Assembly (NCBI GenBank): GCA_003427395.1
Contig: BFEA01000210.1
Coordinates: 1,382,491 to 1,403,723 of the forward strand
Direction: 5' to 3'
DNA from: Chara braunii
Taxonomy: Eukaryota > Streptophyta > Charophyceae > Charales > Characeae
Length of the DNA stretch: 21,233 nucleotides
A program made the translations under genes and the position numbers. Below are positions 9,179 through 17,589 of the stretch, in pieces (position 1 is the stretch's first letter; the number at the start of each line of letters is the position of its first letter). The notes under the pieces were generated by a model that saw nothing but the letters and a program-made list of their open reading frames with translations, had not been told where the DNA came from and made no database searches.

Positions 9179-9289
9179 ATGAGTAGGGAGCGAGTAGGCG
9201 CGTTAGTTGATAGTGGATGTACGAGTAACTACATCAGCCGAAGGGGATTGCAGAAGATGCACCTCGGGATGAAGGTTATGAAAGAGGGT

Positions 9290-9470
9290 GTGAGTCACTG
9301 GTTGGTCTGGTGGGTTCTAACTGGTGATGATGATAGGTGTCTCGATGATAAGTACCCAACATTAAATATACAGCTAGGTCTGTGATGGGAGAGTAAAGGG
9401 CGTGGGTTACTGGTTGGTCAACTTAGGGGGTACACACACACACACACAAACACACACACAAACACACACA

Positions 9471-9522
<52 letters not shown>

Positions 9523-9776
9523 TACACAAGGGTTGGGTGGAGGTCACGATCAACTGGTAATGATGATAGGCGTCTCGATGATAAGTACCCCGCCTTAAGT
9601 ATACAGCTAGGGTCTGTGGTGGGAGAGTAGAGGGCGTGAGTCACTGGTTGGCTTGGTCGGCTCCAACTGGTGATGATGATAGGCGTCTCGATGATAAGTA
9701 CCCCGCATTAAATATGCAGCTAGGTTTGTGGTGGGAGAGTAGAGGGCGTGAGTTACTAGTTGGTCAATTTAGGGGC
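9290..9776 (+). repeat. 112-bp tandem repeat, about 3.3 units
   Basis: Units start with GTGAGTCACTGG-like sequence at 9290, 9402, 9636 and 9748. Units 1 and 3 are exactly 112 bp. Unit 2 is 234 bp because an AC microsatellite sits inside it. Shared landmarks are TGATGATGATAGG, CTCGATGATAAGTACCC and GGGAGAGTA. The last unit is cut short after about 29 bp. Confidence 0.93.
9432..9519. repeat. (AC)n microsatellite inside repeat unit 2
   Basis: About 88 bp of AC repeats, with regular AAAC interruptions in the first part and pure AC at the end. It enlarges one unit of the 112-bp tandem repeat by about 122 bp. Confidence 0.97.
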
Positions 9777-10331
9777 CAATAGGTGATTGCTTGAGCCTGG
9801 CGTCCGAAGTACCCATGCGACGAGGCTCGTTCGACTATGCTTCAACCAGGGCTGGGTCGCTAGCCCTGGGTCCTGTCACTACTGTTCGGTCCAAGTTGCC
9901 CTCGATACTGGTAGGGTAATGGTTTTGAGTGCTGGTCACACTTAGGTAGGATAGTAAGGATAGGGGATGCGCTAGGAGTATTGATGCGAGGATGGGATGG
10001 GTGGTGGCCTCACCTCAAAGCGACCACGACTGACCGCTTCCGGCGATCAATGTGTGTGGCACTGTGCCTCGTAATTGGCCTCTACAAAAAAAACAAAATG
10101 AAATTGGACGAACCGGTCGTGAGCAGGTTGACAGACAATCATGAAATGAAAGTAAAAGCGGATGTCGAAGGAGTAAAGGCATACTTCCGGTTGGAAGGGG
10201 GGAGAAAGGTCGAGAAAGTTCTGCCGACTTGATCCTAGGCACGGATTGGGAAGAGGCTGCGAGGGCTGACGTGAAGATGGGAACAAGGTAGAGAAAGCTC
10301 TGCACTCCCTGACTCTCTTAGTGGAGGACAG

Positions 10332-10489
10332 CCTACCTTTCGACTTGATGCTAGGGGGCTGGCGTGAAGATGGGCGAGCATGAATGCTGGCTGCCCAACC
10401 CTGAAGGAGGCCTACCTTTCGACTTGATGCTAGGGGGCTGGCGTGAAGATGGGCGAGCATGAATGCTGGCTGCCCAAACCTGAAGGAGG
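10332..10489 (+). repeat. 79-bp tandem duplication in the protease-RT linker
   Basis: The block beginning CCTACCTTTCGACTTGATGC at 10332 repeats at 10411 with a period of 79 bp and only about one substitution (CCCAACCC against CCCAAACC). Each copy contains a DLMLG coding piece like the protease DLILG block at 10226, followed by CGTGAAGATGGG, so an older, diverged third copy lies at about 10205-10275. The recent duplication is not a multiple of three and breaks the frame. Confidence 0.92.
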
Positions 10490-11389
10490 CAAAAAGAAAA
10501 TGCGGTTGTTTCATGAGTTTGGAGTAGAGTCCAGAAAGTCCCTTTGTTGTATGAGTGCCCCTGCGTTCGCCAAACACGTGGTCAAGGCCAATTTGGTTGA
10601 CCAAATCTTTGTAGCGTACGTTAGACCGGTTAGTGAAGGCAAGAAGGAGGAGGAGCAAACGCCACCCGAAGTTGAAAAATTGTTGAAAGAGTTTGCTGAT
10701 GTGGGAGAGACCTCGACAGAAGTGGAAAGGGAAATCAAGCACCAGATGGAGATAGAGCTCGGTAGCAAAACCTCCAGGGGGCCCATTTATCGAATGTCTC
10801 CCAAAAAACTCAGTGAGGTGCACATGAAGCTTGATGAATTGATAGAAAAGGGGTGGAGCTCCTCACCGTATGGCGCACCGGTGCTGTTCGTGCCTAAAAA
10901 GAAGGGCGAACTGCACATGTGCATCGACTACAGGGGTTTGAACGTGATTACAGTGACAAAGCCGAATCGTTGCCTAGAATCGATGATTTGTTGGATAGGG
11001 TGCAGGGATGCAAGTATTTTTCCAAGATTGGCTTGAAGTCGGGCTACCATTAAATAGAGGTACAACCCGAAGACCAGCACAAGACGGCTTTTAGAACTCG
11101 CTATGGCCACTACGAATTTGTGGTCATGTCGTTTGGTCTGATGAATGCACCTACTACCTTCCAAAGGTGCATGAATGATCTCTTTCGTGAATGGCTAGAT
11201 AAATTCATAGTCGTTTACTTGAACGATATTATGATATTTAGTAAGACTCTAGAGGAGCACCAGCAGCATCTGCGTGTGATTTTAGATAAGCTACGCACTG
11301 CAAAGTTCAAATTAAACTCGAAGAAGTGTGAATGTGCAAAGCGTCAAGTGTTGTATCTAGGCCATGTATTGGATGGAGATGGAGTCTGA
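10443..11389 (+). pseudogene. Reverse transcriptase, both catalytic regions mutated
   Basis: A frame from 10443 to 11036 covers the linker and RT fingers, with SPYGAPVLFVPKKKGELHMC and then IDYRGLN. A frameshift near 10955-10972 moves the sequence to another frame (PRIDDLLDRVQGC, 10973 onwards), then a third block, PTTFQRCMNDLF, runs to 11389. In the family, motif A has an Asp in the Lys-Ile-Asp-Leu-Lys context; here codon 11030-11032 is GGC (Gly). Motif C, normally Tyr-x-Asp-Asp, reads YLND with AAC at 11222-11224. Stops interrupt at 11051 (TAA, where family members usually have Gln) and 11387 (TGA). It would have copied element RNA into DNA; this copy cannot. Confidence 0.93.
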
Positions 11390-12030
11390 CTGGAAGACGC
11401 AAAGATAGCAGCAATCAGGGATTGGCCAACACCGCAGACATTGACCGTACTGTCGTCGTTGTTAGGATTAGCCAATTACTACCGAAAGTTCGTACAAAAC
11501 TTCACAATGATCGTTGCACCACTGCACAAACTGCTGAGGAGGGAGACCGTTTGGAATTGGGACAAAGAGTGACCCTCAACCTTCAAGAAATTGAAGAAGT
11601 CATTGATTGAGTACCCGGTCTTGAAAGTTGCAGACCCATCACTTTCGTTCATTGTCACGACTGACGCAAGCCAATATGGAATTGCGTCGTACTCCAGCAG
11701 AACGATGGCCAGGGCTGTCGACCCGTCGAGTTCATGTCTTGCAGAGTGCCTAGTGAGAAGGCACTTTAAAGTCACTGCGTCGACATATGAGTGCGAGCTG
11801 TTCGCCTTGAGGGAGGCACTGGACCACTGGCGGCACTATCTCCTAGGAAGGCACTTTAAAGTCTACTCTGACCACGAAACCCTACGCTGGTTGAAAACCC
11901 AAGCCCGAATGACCCCTAAGTTGACTAAATGGGCTGGGAAGATAAATCAGTTTGACTTTGAGCTGAACAGTCAAGGGCAAATACAATGTCGTCGCAGACG
12001 CATTCAGTAGACGTGCCGATTTCTTTGATG
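11390..12030 (+). pseudogene. RT connection and RNase H domain
   Basis: After the stop at 11387 another frame continues with LANYYRKFVQNF, the usual link between RT and RNase H. A TGA follows at about 11570. The frame 11591-12010 then carries the RNase H residues: Asp in VTTDASQYG, Glu in STYECELFALREAL and Asp in KVYSDHETLRWL. The fourth acidic residue lies in VVADAFSR at about 11985-12010, reached only after a frameshift near 11975. The segment repeats RRHFKV/GRHFKV (about 11757 and 11847) within this frame, where GAAGGCACTTTAAAGTC occurs twice, a possible small gene-conversion or duplication scar. The domain would degrade RNA in RNA/DNA hybrids. Confidence 0.88.
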
Positions 12031-13165
12031 CCATCGTGACTTACCTAGATGCAGGTGCCGAGCTACAGCAGAAGATCAAGGCTGTACACCGACGATCCCG
12101 TTTACAGCGAGCTAATTAAAATGGTGCAGACTGCACCACACAAAGTCCCGGATTATAGAGTAACCAACAGACTATTTCTTGAAAAAACGGACAGGTTCAA
12201 TAGACTGTGCATCCCGAACAACGAGACAAACAAAAGTTTGATCCTGGGAGAGTGCCACGACACCGAGGGCCATTTCTGTTGGAGGAAAACCTATGCTAAT
12301 CTCTTCTGGTCCTACACCAGGTCGGCATGAAGCACGACTGCATTGCCTATATCCAGGGCTGTCAAGTGTGTTAACGGAACAAAAGTTCCACGCAGTCCCC
12401 ACTTGGCCTGTTGAGACCACTACCTGTCCCGTTCGGTCCTGCTGAATCCGTGTTGATCGACTTTATGGACACGAAATTCAAAAGCAGAAACGGGAAGAGT
12501 CAAATGATGGTAGTTGTAGATAGATTTAGCACATTTGCTGTTTTTATTCCGTTGCCCGCTGAGGCAAAGACATTTATTATTTAGTGATTAGAGAATTCTT
12601 CAATCACTGGGTTAAGGATTGCGGACACGCATTAACCATTGTTAGCGATAGAGATAGCAGATTCACGGGCGAGCACTGGCAATAGTTGATGGTAGTTTAT
12701 GGATCAAAGCTGACCATGTCTTCCAGTAGACACCCGGAGACCAATGGCCAGACCGAGCAGATGAACAAACTGCTCCAGCAAGTGCTACGCATGTACATTA
12801 GGCCCAGCCAGATCGATTGGGATGAACATCTTCCCAAAGTGCAGTCTGAATACAACAACTGGGTGCACTTGTCTACTGCACGCACCCCTAACGAACTGCA
12901 CAGAGGTTGGCAACCCCGACGTCCGATCGACTGCTTGAATCCAGATCAGATTCAAAGACTGCTGCCCGGTACAAGGGAGTTTGCCATTCAATAAGAGAAG
13001 GATCTAGAGCAGGTCAAAAGGAACATCCTTAAGGCCGAGCACCAGATGGTAGAACAAGCTAACAAACATCGACGACCACGCAGTTTGCAGTACGTGACTT
13101 GGTATGGGTTAAGTAGACGCATATAAGGTTAAGGAGTTTGTTCCTGAAGACGGGATTTCACAGAA
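12031..13165 (+). pseudogene. Integrase (HHCC zinc domain and DDE core)
   Basis: The His pair of the N-terminal zinc domain lies in ECHDTEGHF (about 12251-12277), followed by the Cys pair in GCQVC at 12357-12371. The DDE core is traceable: Asp in LIDFMDT (12459-12461), Asp in IVSDRDSRF (12647-12649) and Glu in TNGQTEQMN (12755-12757). Reading is broken by a frameshift near 12318, a TAA at 12372, a frameshift/stop pair near 12580, a TAG at 12683, a TAA at 12992 and a TAG at 13114. Integrases of this family insert the cDNA in the genome. All three catalytic acidic codons survive, unlike in the RT, but the reading frame does not. Confidence 0.93.
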
Positions 13166-13565
13166 ACTGTTACCTGCATATAGGGGACCATGGCAAGTCT
13201 TAGATGTCAAAGGAGAGGCAGATGGTCCACCCTACACGATCGAGATTCCCCCCAACCTGCACACGTACCCGGTATTCCACGCATCGAAGTTGCTTCCGTG
13301 TATTACGAATGACCAGTTTCCCTCCAAACGTTCCATGATTCCACTGGATATGGACGGAGGTTATGATGTAGACCGAATAGTGGCCGAACATACTTTCCGC
13401 ACAGGTAGCAGAGGAAGGCCACAGCGGCAATATAAGGTCAGGTTTGCCTACCAAGAGCCCAGCGAAGACCGCTGGTTCCCCAGGGAAGAACTAATACACA
13501 CGGCCCCCCACATTGTCTCCTTCTATGAGAGGGCCCAGAGAGGAATGCATGTGTATGATAGATAA
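13166..13565 (+). pseudogene. Integrase C-terminal region with chromodomain
   Basis: A single open frame of about 133 codons ends at TAA 13563-13565. It begins KLLPAYRGPWQVLDV and continues NLHTYPVFHASKLLP, the GPY/F-type module of Ty3/gypsy integrases. From about 13356 to 13536 comes a chromodomain: YDVDRIVAEHTF, then QYKVRFAYQEPSEDRWFP, then a C-terminal helix ending IVSFYERA. Canonical chromodomains have Trp where this one has Phe (VRF), so the aromatic cage for methyl-lysine looks incomplete, as in the chromovirus group lacking a full cage. The domain is thought to steer integration to particular chromatin. This is the best-preserved part of the element. Confidence 0.9.
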
Positions 13566-13600
13566 AGTTGAGATTTTATCGGAGGACCTCGAAATTAGGC

Positions 13601-13609
13601 CGGCGGGAG
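13601..13609 (+). promoter_or_regulatory. Candidate polypurine tract before 3' LTR
   Basis: CGGCGGGAG is followed immediately by TG at 13610, the usual first bases of an LTR, 36 bp after the polyprotein stop. The position fits a plus-strand primer site; the tract is short and not purely purine. Confidence 0.4.
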
Positions 13610-14180
13610 TGAAAGGATTCACGCTGCAGACACCCAGTCCCAGTCCCAAGGTCCTGACAAGTCCCAAGTCCCAGGGCCGTCCTGCAGGGTAGGCTGTAGG
13701 GTCTAGAGGCCGAAGCGTCGTAGGTCGGTAGGTGTCGGTACCGAAGCGTCGTAGGTCGGTAGGAGTCCGTCCGGTACCCGACAAGAAAAGTCCAGAAGCG
13801 TCCAGTCCAGTCCGACAGTCCCAAGTCCAATTTGTGGCATGTCCCAGGGAAGTCCGGAAGCTACCGGACCAACAAAATGTTTGCAGCAGACAGGCCGCGG
13901 CCGACCGGTACTGGTCTGAAGCAGGTCAAGCCAAGCGAAGCCCAGTGAAGCCAAGTCCTATGTTTAGCTGCTACAGTGCAGAAGCGCTCATCACTCGTTC
14001 AGTTGCGAGATGCAGAAGCACTGCTGCTGCTTGTGCGTTAAAGCAACTTGGGCATTGTGCACCCGAAGAAGAAGAGGGCACTTGAGAGATACTCCATAGC
14101 TAGGCTAGCGGTCGAGCAGGAGGACGGCGGCCATAGCCGCCAAGGTGTGAGCTACCTGAGTGGGTGTATCCAGGGTAACG
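13610..14180 (+). repeat. 3' LTR (end uncertain)
   Basis: It begins TGAAAGGATTC right after the candidate polypurine tract. It is homologous to 20682-21020, for example GGCCGCGG, GACCGGTAC and GTCTGAAGC near 13893-13921 against 20940-20967, and GCTACAGTGC at about 13970 against 21004. The right boundary is not fixed; it could reach the GA microsatellite at 14190 or pass through it to about 14570. A 31-bp tandem duplication (CCGAAGCGTCGTAGGTCGGT, starting at 13710 and 13741) lies inside. Confidence 0.6.
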
Positions 14181-14184
14181 ATCC

Positions 14185-14189
<5 letters not shown>

Positions 14190-14273
<84 letters not shown>

Positions 14274-14274
14274 N

Positions 14275-14339
<65 letters not shown>
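14190..14339. repeat. (GA)n microsatellite with an undetermined base
   Basis: About 150 bp of pure GA repeats with a single N at 14274. The N marks an unresolved position, so the tract length in the assembly is unreliable. Confidence 0.98.
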
Positions 14340-14340
<1 letters not shown>

Positions 14341-14469
14341 CAGAGCGAGTCAAGTCAGAGAGAGAGAGATGAGGGGAGAAGCTATACCCGCTATCTGGTT
14401 GAGATCCGTTGTGTGTGTGTGTGCGGCAGAGCCACTGGAGACGAACATTCTTGTATATTGATAATAATA

Positions 14470-14488
14470 TTGGAGACGACGTCTCCAA
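14470..14488. repeat. 19-bp palindrome
   Basis: TTGGAGACGACGTCTCCAA: two 9-bp arms around one central base, lying between the GA tract and the first candidate exon. Half of it (GGAGACGA) also occurs at about 14436. Confidence 0.85.
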
Positions 14489-14582
14489 GTGTTGATTGTA
14501 TCTCAATTTGCGTGTGAACTCTCATGTGAATGTTCATTGATGTATGCGAGGCTGAACTTGACGAGTACTTGGCTCATTTCAG

Positions 14583-15141
14583 ATGGTGGTCTGCTTCCTT
14601 TTGGCAGAGTACACAGATGGTGGGGAGACTTACCGGAGCTATTTGCCTGGTTCCTATCCATTGCCGAAGTACATTGTCTCAGATTTCATCCACGGAGAGC
14701 TGAAACTGGATGCGACCGCATCTTAAGTGTTGTTGCTACAACAATCCAGTGGGCCGAGCTTCAGTGTCTCTCAGGTCAAGAAGGTGGAGCATGGGTTGTG
14801 GCAGTGCTGCTACTTGTTGAGTTGGAGTTGCTGAGACTGGTTGTTGGAGAGTGGAGAAGACTAGAAGACACCAATGATGGAAGTGGGGTTTCGGTTGCAG
14901 ATTCTCGGATGGGAGAGGCAGAAAACGAGCATGTTTTTCCTTCAGAGGTTGGTGGTGCTGATCTGCCAATGGGGGATGCTGATGCAGCTGCGCACAGAAC
15001 CATTGGTGGAAGAGATAGCGAGGCAGAGGAAACTGGGGATAGGCTGAAGCAGAGCCTTGTTGTGTCGAGCGTGCAACTTGCCGCAAAGATCATTTTAACT
15101 CCCAGGACAAAAGTGCTCCTTCAGCTCAGCGAAAGGCTCTT
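14583..15141 (+). CDS. Candidate exon 1 of an unidentified spliced gene
   Basis: A frame open from 14489 to 15145 contains a plausible exon bounded by acceptor TTGGCTCATTTCAG|AT (ending 14582) and donor CTT|GTGAGC (15142). It has protein-like composition: RVHRWWGDLPELFAWFLSI, a hydrophobic run GGAWVVAVLLLVELELL (possibly a buried helix or membrane segment), an acidic stretch (VGEWRRLEDTND to EAEETGDRLKQ), and SSVQLAAKIILTPRTKVLLQ at the end. Two bases of a codon remain at the donor, exactly complementing the one base supplied by the exon at 17022. I do not recognise the family. The chromovirus and GA tract lie directly upstream, so further 5' exons may be displaced or outside the window. Confidence 0.45.
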
Positions 15142-15315
15142 GTGAGCAACCTCATCCCTTGCCTGGCTGTCATCCCAGACCATCCAGCCTGTTTCATCAT
15201 TCTCTTCCCCTCGCTTTTTACGACTTCAGTCGCTGCCTCTACTCTGCTCACCTTACCTCCTCTTCTACCTCTCTCTACCCCTGCCTCAGACTGTTTGTCG
15301 ATACCTCTGTCTATG

Positions 15316-15316
15316 T

Positions 15317-15401
<85 letters not shown>
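15316..15401. repeat. (GT)n(GA)n compound microsatellite
   Basis: GT repeats from about 15316 to 15372 change directly into GA repeats up to 15401. The arrangement matches the GT-GA junctions in the satellite at 77-740. Confidence 0.98.
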
Positions 15402-15404
<3 letters not shown>

Positions 15405-15557
15405 CGAGTTTAAATGCTGATGTCCTGGACTCTGCTCAAGAGCCAAGTTCCCCTCGCTGGTGACAGGTTCTACTCCCTCCTTTGTATGCCTGTATGAATC
15501 TGAGTGCCAGTCGTCAAGTAATCCATGCAGGAGACTTTCTCTCTTTGTCTCTCTCTT

Positions 15558-15558
15558 C

Positions 15559-15591
<33 letters not shown>

Positions 15592-15598
15592 ACAAACG
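15558..15598. repeat. (AC)n microsatellite
   Basis: AC repeats with one GACAC interruption. Shortly downstream (15640-15720) GTTCATGGACGATTTGTG and GAGAGAGAGTTTGGGG precede further AC repeats, resembling 6924-7020 (GTTTCATGGATGGTCTGTGG, GAGAGAGAGTTTGGG, then AC). Confidence 0.95.
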
Positions 15599-16411
15599 TG
15601 GGAACCTTGGACCTTCGCTTATATAGCTTATCTATACTTTTTTTTGTTCATGGACGATTTGTGATGGTACGAGGATGGATTGAGAGAGAGTTTGGGGATC
15701 TTGATTAACACACACACAAACAGATCTGCACTTTTAGACCATTATTCCTCATGCCATCGGAAACGAGTGAATGTCACAAAGCAGGACAACAAAGCAGGAC
15801 AAAAACTCGAGCGGAGCCGTTGAAATAAATCCGAGTTCAACATCGGATTCCAAAGCAATATGTAGTCTTCAGCACCCTACAGTATTCCCTGCTATTGTAA
15901 TGCCCTCTGGGACTCGTAGAAAAAGAATGACCAACTGCAGCAGGAAAATGACTATCACACCTGACTTAGGGTATGATGAACTACTATAACAGATCAGACT
16001 TAATTGACATCTTTGGCGACGGTTTTCAAATTCGGTCATTGAGAGAGGAACAATGGAGAATCCACCTCTTCGAATCGACGTTCAGCATGTCATGACCGTT
16101 AATGACCAGCTGTGCAATGACGTCAAGCTGAGCCTAAAGTTAGTGTCAGTTACTGAGTGAGTGGCTTTAGTAGGTGAATGGGTCAAGCATGTCATCAAGA
16201 CGTAAATCTGTCAGGGAAGAACGAACAACTTCTCCATCTTTCTTACTCGTCATTTGAAGTGTATCATACCTTTCATTTGCAAGGATCAGTTCTCGTTATT
16301 TGATCTCTGCGCTCTCACCCTTTCATTTGCTCAACTTTTTCTCAATTATTGTATCTGGACTCTTTTGCCGTTCCTTCACTCCCCGCCCCACCGCCCCCCT
16401 CCTTCTTCAAA

Positions 16412-16510
16412 GTTTGGACCATTTCTCGATTTGTCCTTGTCATTCCCATGGGCAGGGGCCATGCTAATCCTTGCTGGATCGTTCCAATTTGAACGGATGT
16501 CCTGAAGGAC
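16412..16510 (-). ncRNA. U6: U6 spliceosomal snRNA copy, probably a pseudogene
   Basis: Read on the minus strand from 16510, it starts with the 5' stem-loop GTCCTTCAGGAC, then ACATCCG, AATTGGAACGAT, the highly conserved ATTAGCATGGCCCCTGC (16452-16468) and the 3' part AAATCGAGAAATGGTCCAAA (16413-16432). About 99 nt fits the roughly 102-nt U6. U6 pairs with U4, U2 and the 5' splice site and forms the catalytic centre of the spliceosome. Against function: the segment that should read ACAGAGA reads CCAGCAA, the internal stem-loop region is altered (CCCATGGG, then AATGACAAGG), no T-run terminator follows, and no TATA box is seen 25-35 bases upstream. It may be a retroposed pseudogene; a diverged functional variant is less likely. 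Confidence 0.92.
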
Positions 16511-16590
16511 CATTCGCTTTCAAACACTAACAGCTGTGTTCCTGTACCCTGGGTGAATTCTTTCTTTCCTTCTGTATAATCACTTTCTCA

Positions 16591-16593
<3 letters not shown>

Positions 16594-16668
<75 letters not shown>
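16594..16668. repeat. (TC)n microsatellite
   Basis: About 75 bp of TC repeats, about 85 bp from the 5' end of the minus-strand U6 copy, i.e. on its upstream side. Confidence 0.98.
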
Positions 16669-16670
<2 letters not shown>

Positions 16671-17021
16671 CGTGAAAAGATCATTTCTTCATGCTACTTT
16701 CTGACGCAGGCAGACATGCGCTGCCTCTCCTTGCATTTAGTAAAGTAGTAGAAGCCTGTTTTGTGTTTTTCAATTTGAAGTGGACTGCAGGACCTGGCTC
16801 ATGACTGCCACTTTTTTGAAGAAGTAAGTTTATGCAGATGGAGGTTCACCAAGCCTGGCCGTGTCCTTGCATTGAATAAGCAGGTGCTGATTTGCTGGTA
16901 CTGTTCTTTCTCAAGCAAGAAAGCTAACGAATGCTTTGGGTGCGAGGACAACTGGTCGCATGCAACCTGAGAATCATTGAATCGTCCATGTTTGTTCAAT
17001 TTTTCCCATGCTTGCCTGCAG

Positions 17022-17350
17022 TCCATGCCAATGGAGAGAGCTGCGGCAATTGGTGGCTATATTGGGTACTGTTGGTGGTCCAGGTGCACCGGGAGGGCTG
17101 GCTGGCGGGATCAGAAGCATAGCTTACTCTGCAGCTGCGAGCATAGGAGCAGTGCACGATGATCTCCAGGTAAATCAGAGGCCAAACATCCCCGTGCTCC
17201 GTGCACTCATGGGGATGAGTGCTAGATTGTGGCCGTTGGATGGGTGGCTAATTGGAGGAGCTCCTATCTGGCTGCCATTGGATATGGTACTCGAAGAGGC
17301 AGTCGGAGGGAAACGCATTCCGTTGGTTTCGACTGTTGCCCAAATTGCAG
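17022..17350 (+). CDS. Candidate exon 2 of the unidentified spliced gene
   Basis: The acceptor CTTGCCTGCAG ends at 17021 and a strong donor GCAG|GTAAGA follows 17350. The 329-bp exon is open throughout in the frame that continues exon 1. It encodes CQWRELRQLVAIL, a Gly-rich stretch GTVGGPGAPGGLAGGIRSIA, then VNQRPNIPVLRALMGMSARL, WPLDGWLIGGAPIWLPLDMV and EEAVGGKRIPLVSTVAQIA. The Trp-containing, low-repeat composition looks like real protein. It ends one base into a codon, so the next exon must supply two bases. The next candidate exon at 19066 does not fit directly, so a missing exon or a different gene is implied. The family is unknown to me. Confidence 0.5.
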
Positions 17351-17589
17351 GTAAGACCCCTTCTTTAAAATTCCTTTTGCACGCCACTCTGTCCCCTATC
17401 TCCTGGCATCTCTCACTTGAACCCCCCCCCCACCCCCTCTCGACTTTGAAGTCCCTTTGTGACAAATGGTTAATGGAGCGCCAGTAAATTGGTGCTTTTG
17501 CAGCCCAACTGCAACGAACATAATAGACATCTTTGAAAACGAATAACATGGGTGAACAACATGCGTCCACAGAAAGCAAGCCCCCGTCA

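Larger units (their letters stand above)
9284..10097 (+). mobile_element. Insertion in the protease, A-rich 3' end, 6-bp TSD
   Basis: ATGAAA at 9278-9283 is repeated at 10098-10103. Protease coding resumes exactly at the second copy, so this is the expected target-site duplication. The right end is A-rich (AAAAAAAACAAAA, 10086-10097), as in retroposed sequences. The left part is a 112-bp tandem repeat and the right part (9777-10085) is unique sequence. No coding capacity or family is recognised, so it may be a SINE/LINE-derived or satellite-bearing retroposon. Confidence 0.65.
9179..10331 (+). pseudogene. Retroviral-type aspartic protease, split by an insertion
   Basis: The active-site motif ALVDSGCTSNYIS is read at 9200-9238, with the DSG triad at 9209-9217. 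The reading then stops matching at 9283 and resumes at 10098 with KLDEPVVSRLTD. The second conserved block, DLILGTDW, lies at 10226-10249. The family has Asp-Ser/Thr-Gly as catalytic element and an ILG motif near its C-terminus, both seen here. The 820 bp between the halves is an insertion (separate entry) whose length is not a multiple of three. A further frameshift lies between 10200 and 10226. In an intact element this enzyme would cut Gag-Pol into mature proteins; here it is inactive. Confidence 0.85.
8797..14180 (+). mobile_element. Decayed Ty3/gypsy chromovirus (LTR retrotransposon)
   Basis: The domain order on the plus strand is gag zinc knuckle, aspartic protease, reverse transcriptase, RNase H, integrase, chromodomain and 3' LTR, which is the Ty3/gypsy order; the terminal chromodomain marks the chromovirus branch. 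The coding region is broken by stops at 11051, 11387, 12372, 12683, 12992 and 13114, by frameshifts near 8896, 10965, 11975, 12050 and 12575, and by an insertion in the protease. No 5' LTR or primer-binding site is recognisable upstream of the gag remnant, so the 5' end is missing or too diverged. Both outer limits are approximate. The element cannot be autonomous. Confidence 0.92.
15142..17021 (+). other. Inferred intron (1,880 bp) rich in microsatellites
   Basis: It begins GTGAGC, ends with a pyrimidine-rich CTTGCCTGCAG, and joins the flanking open frames in phase (2+1). It contains (GT)n(GA)n, (AC)n and (TC)n tracts and an antisense U6 snRNA copy. The remainder, for example 15700-16250, shows no gene. 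Confidence 0.45.

Noticed and set aside
10047-10823. 258-codon minus-strand frame
   Set aside because: Antisense to the protease/RT region of the chromovirus, whose domains are clear on the plus strand.
14105-14506. 133-codon minus-strand frame of SL repeats
   Set aside because: Translation of the GA microsatellite, including the N.
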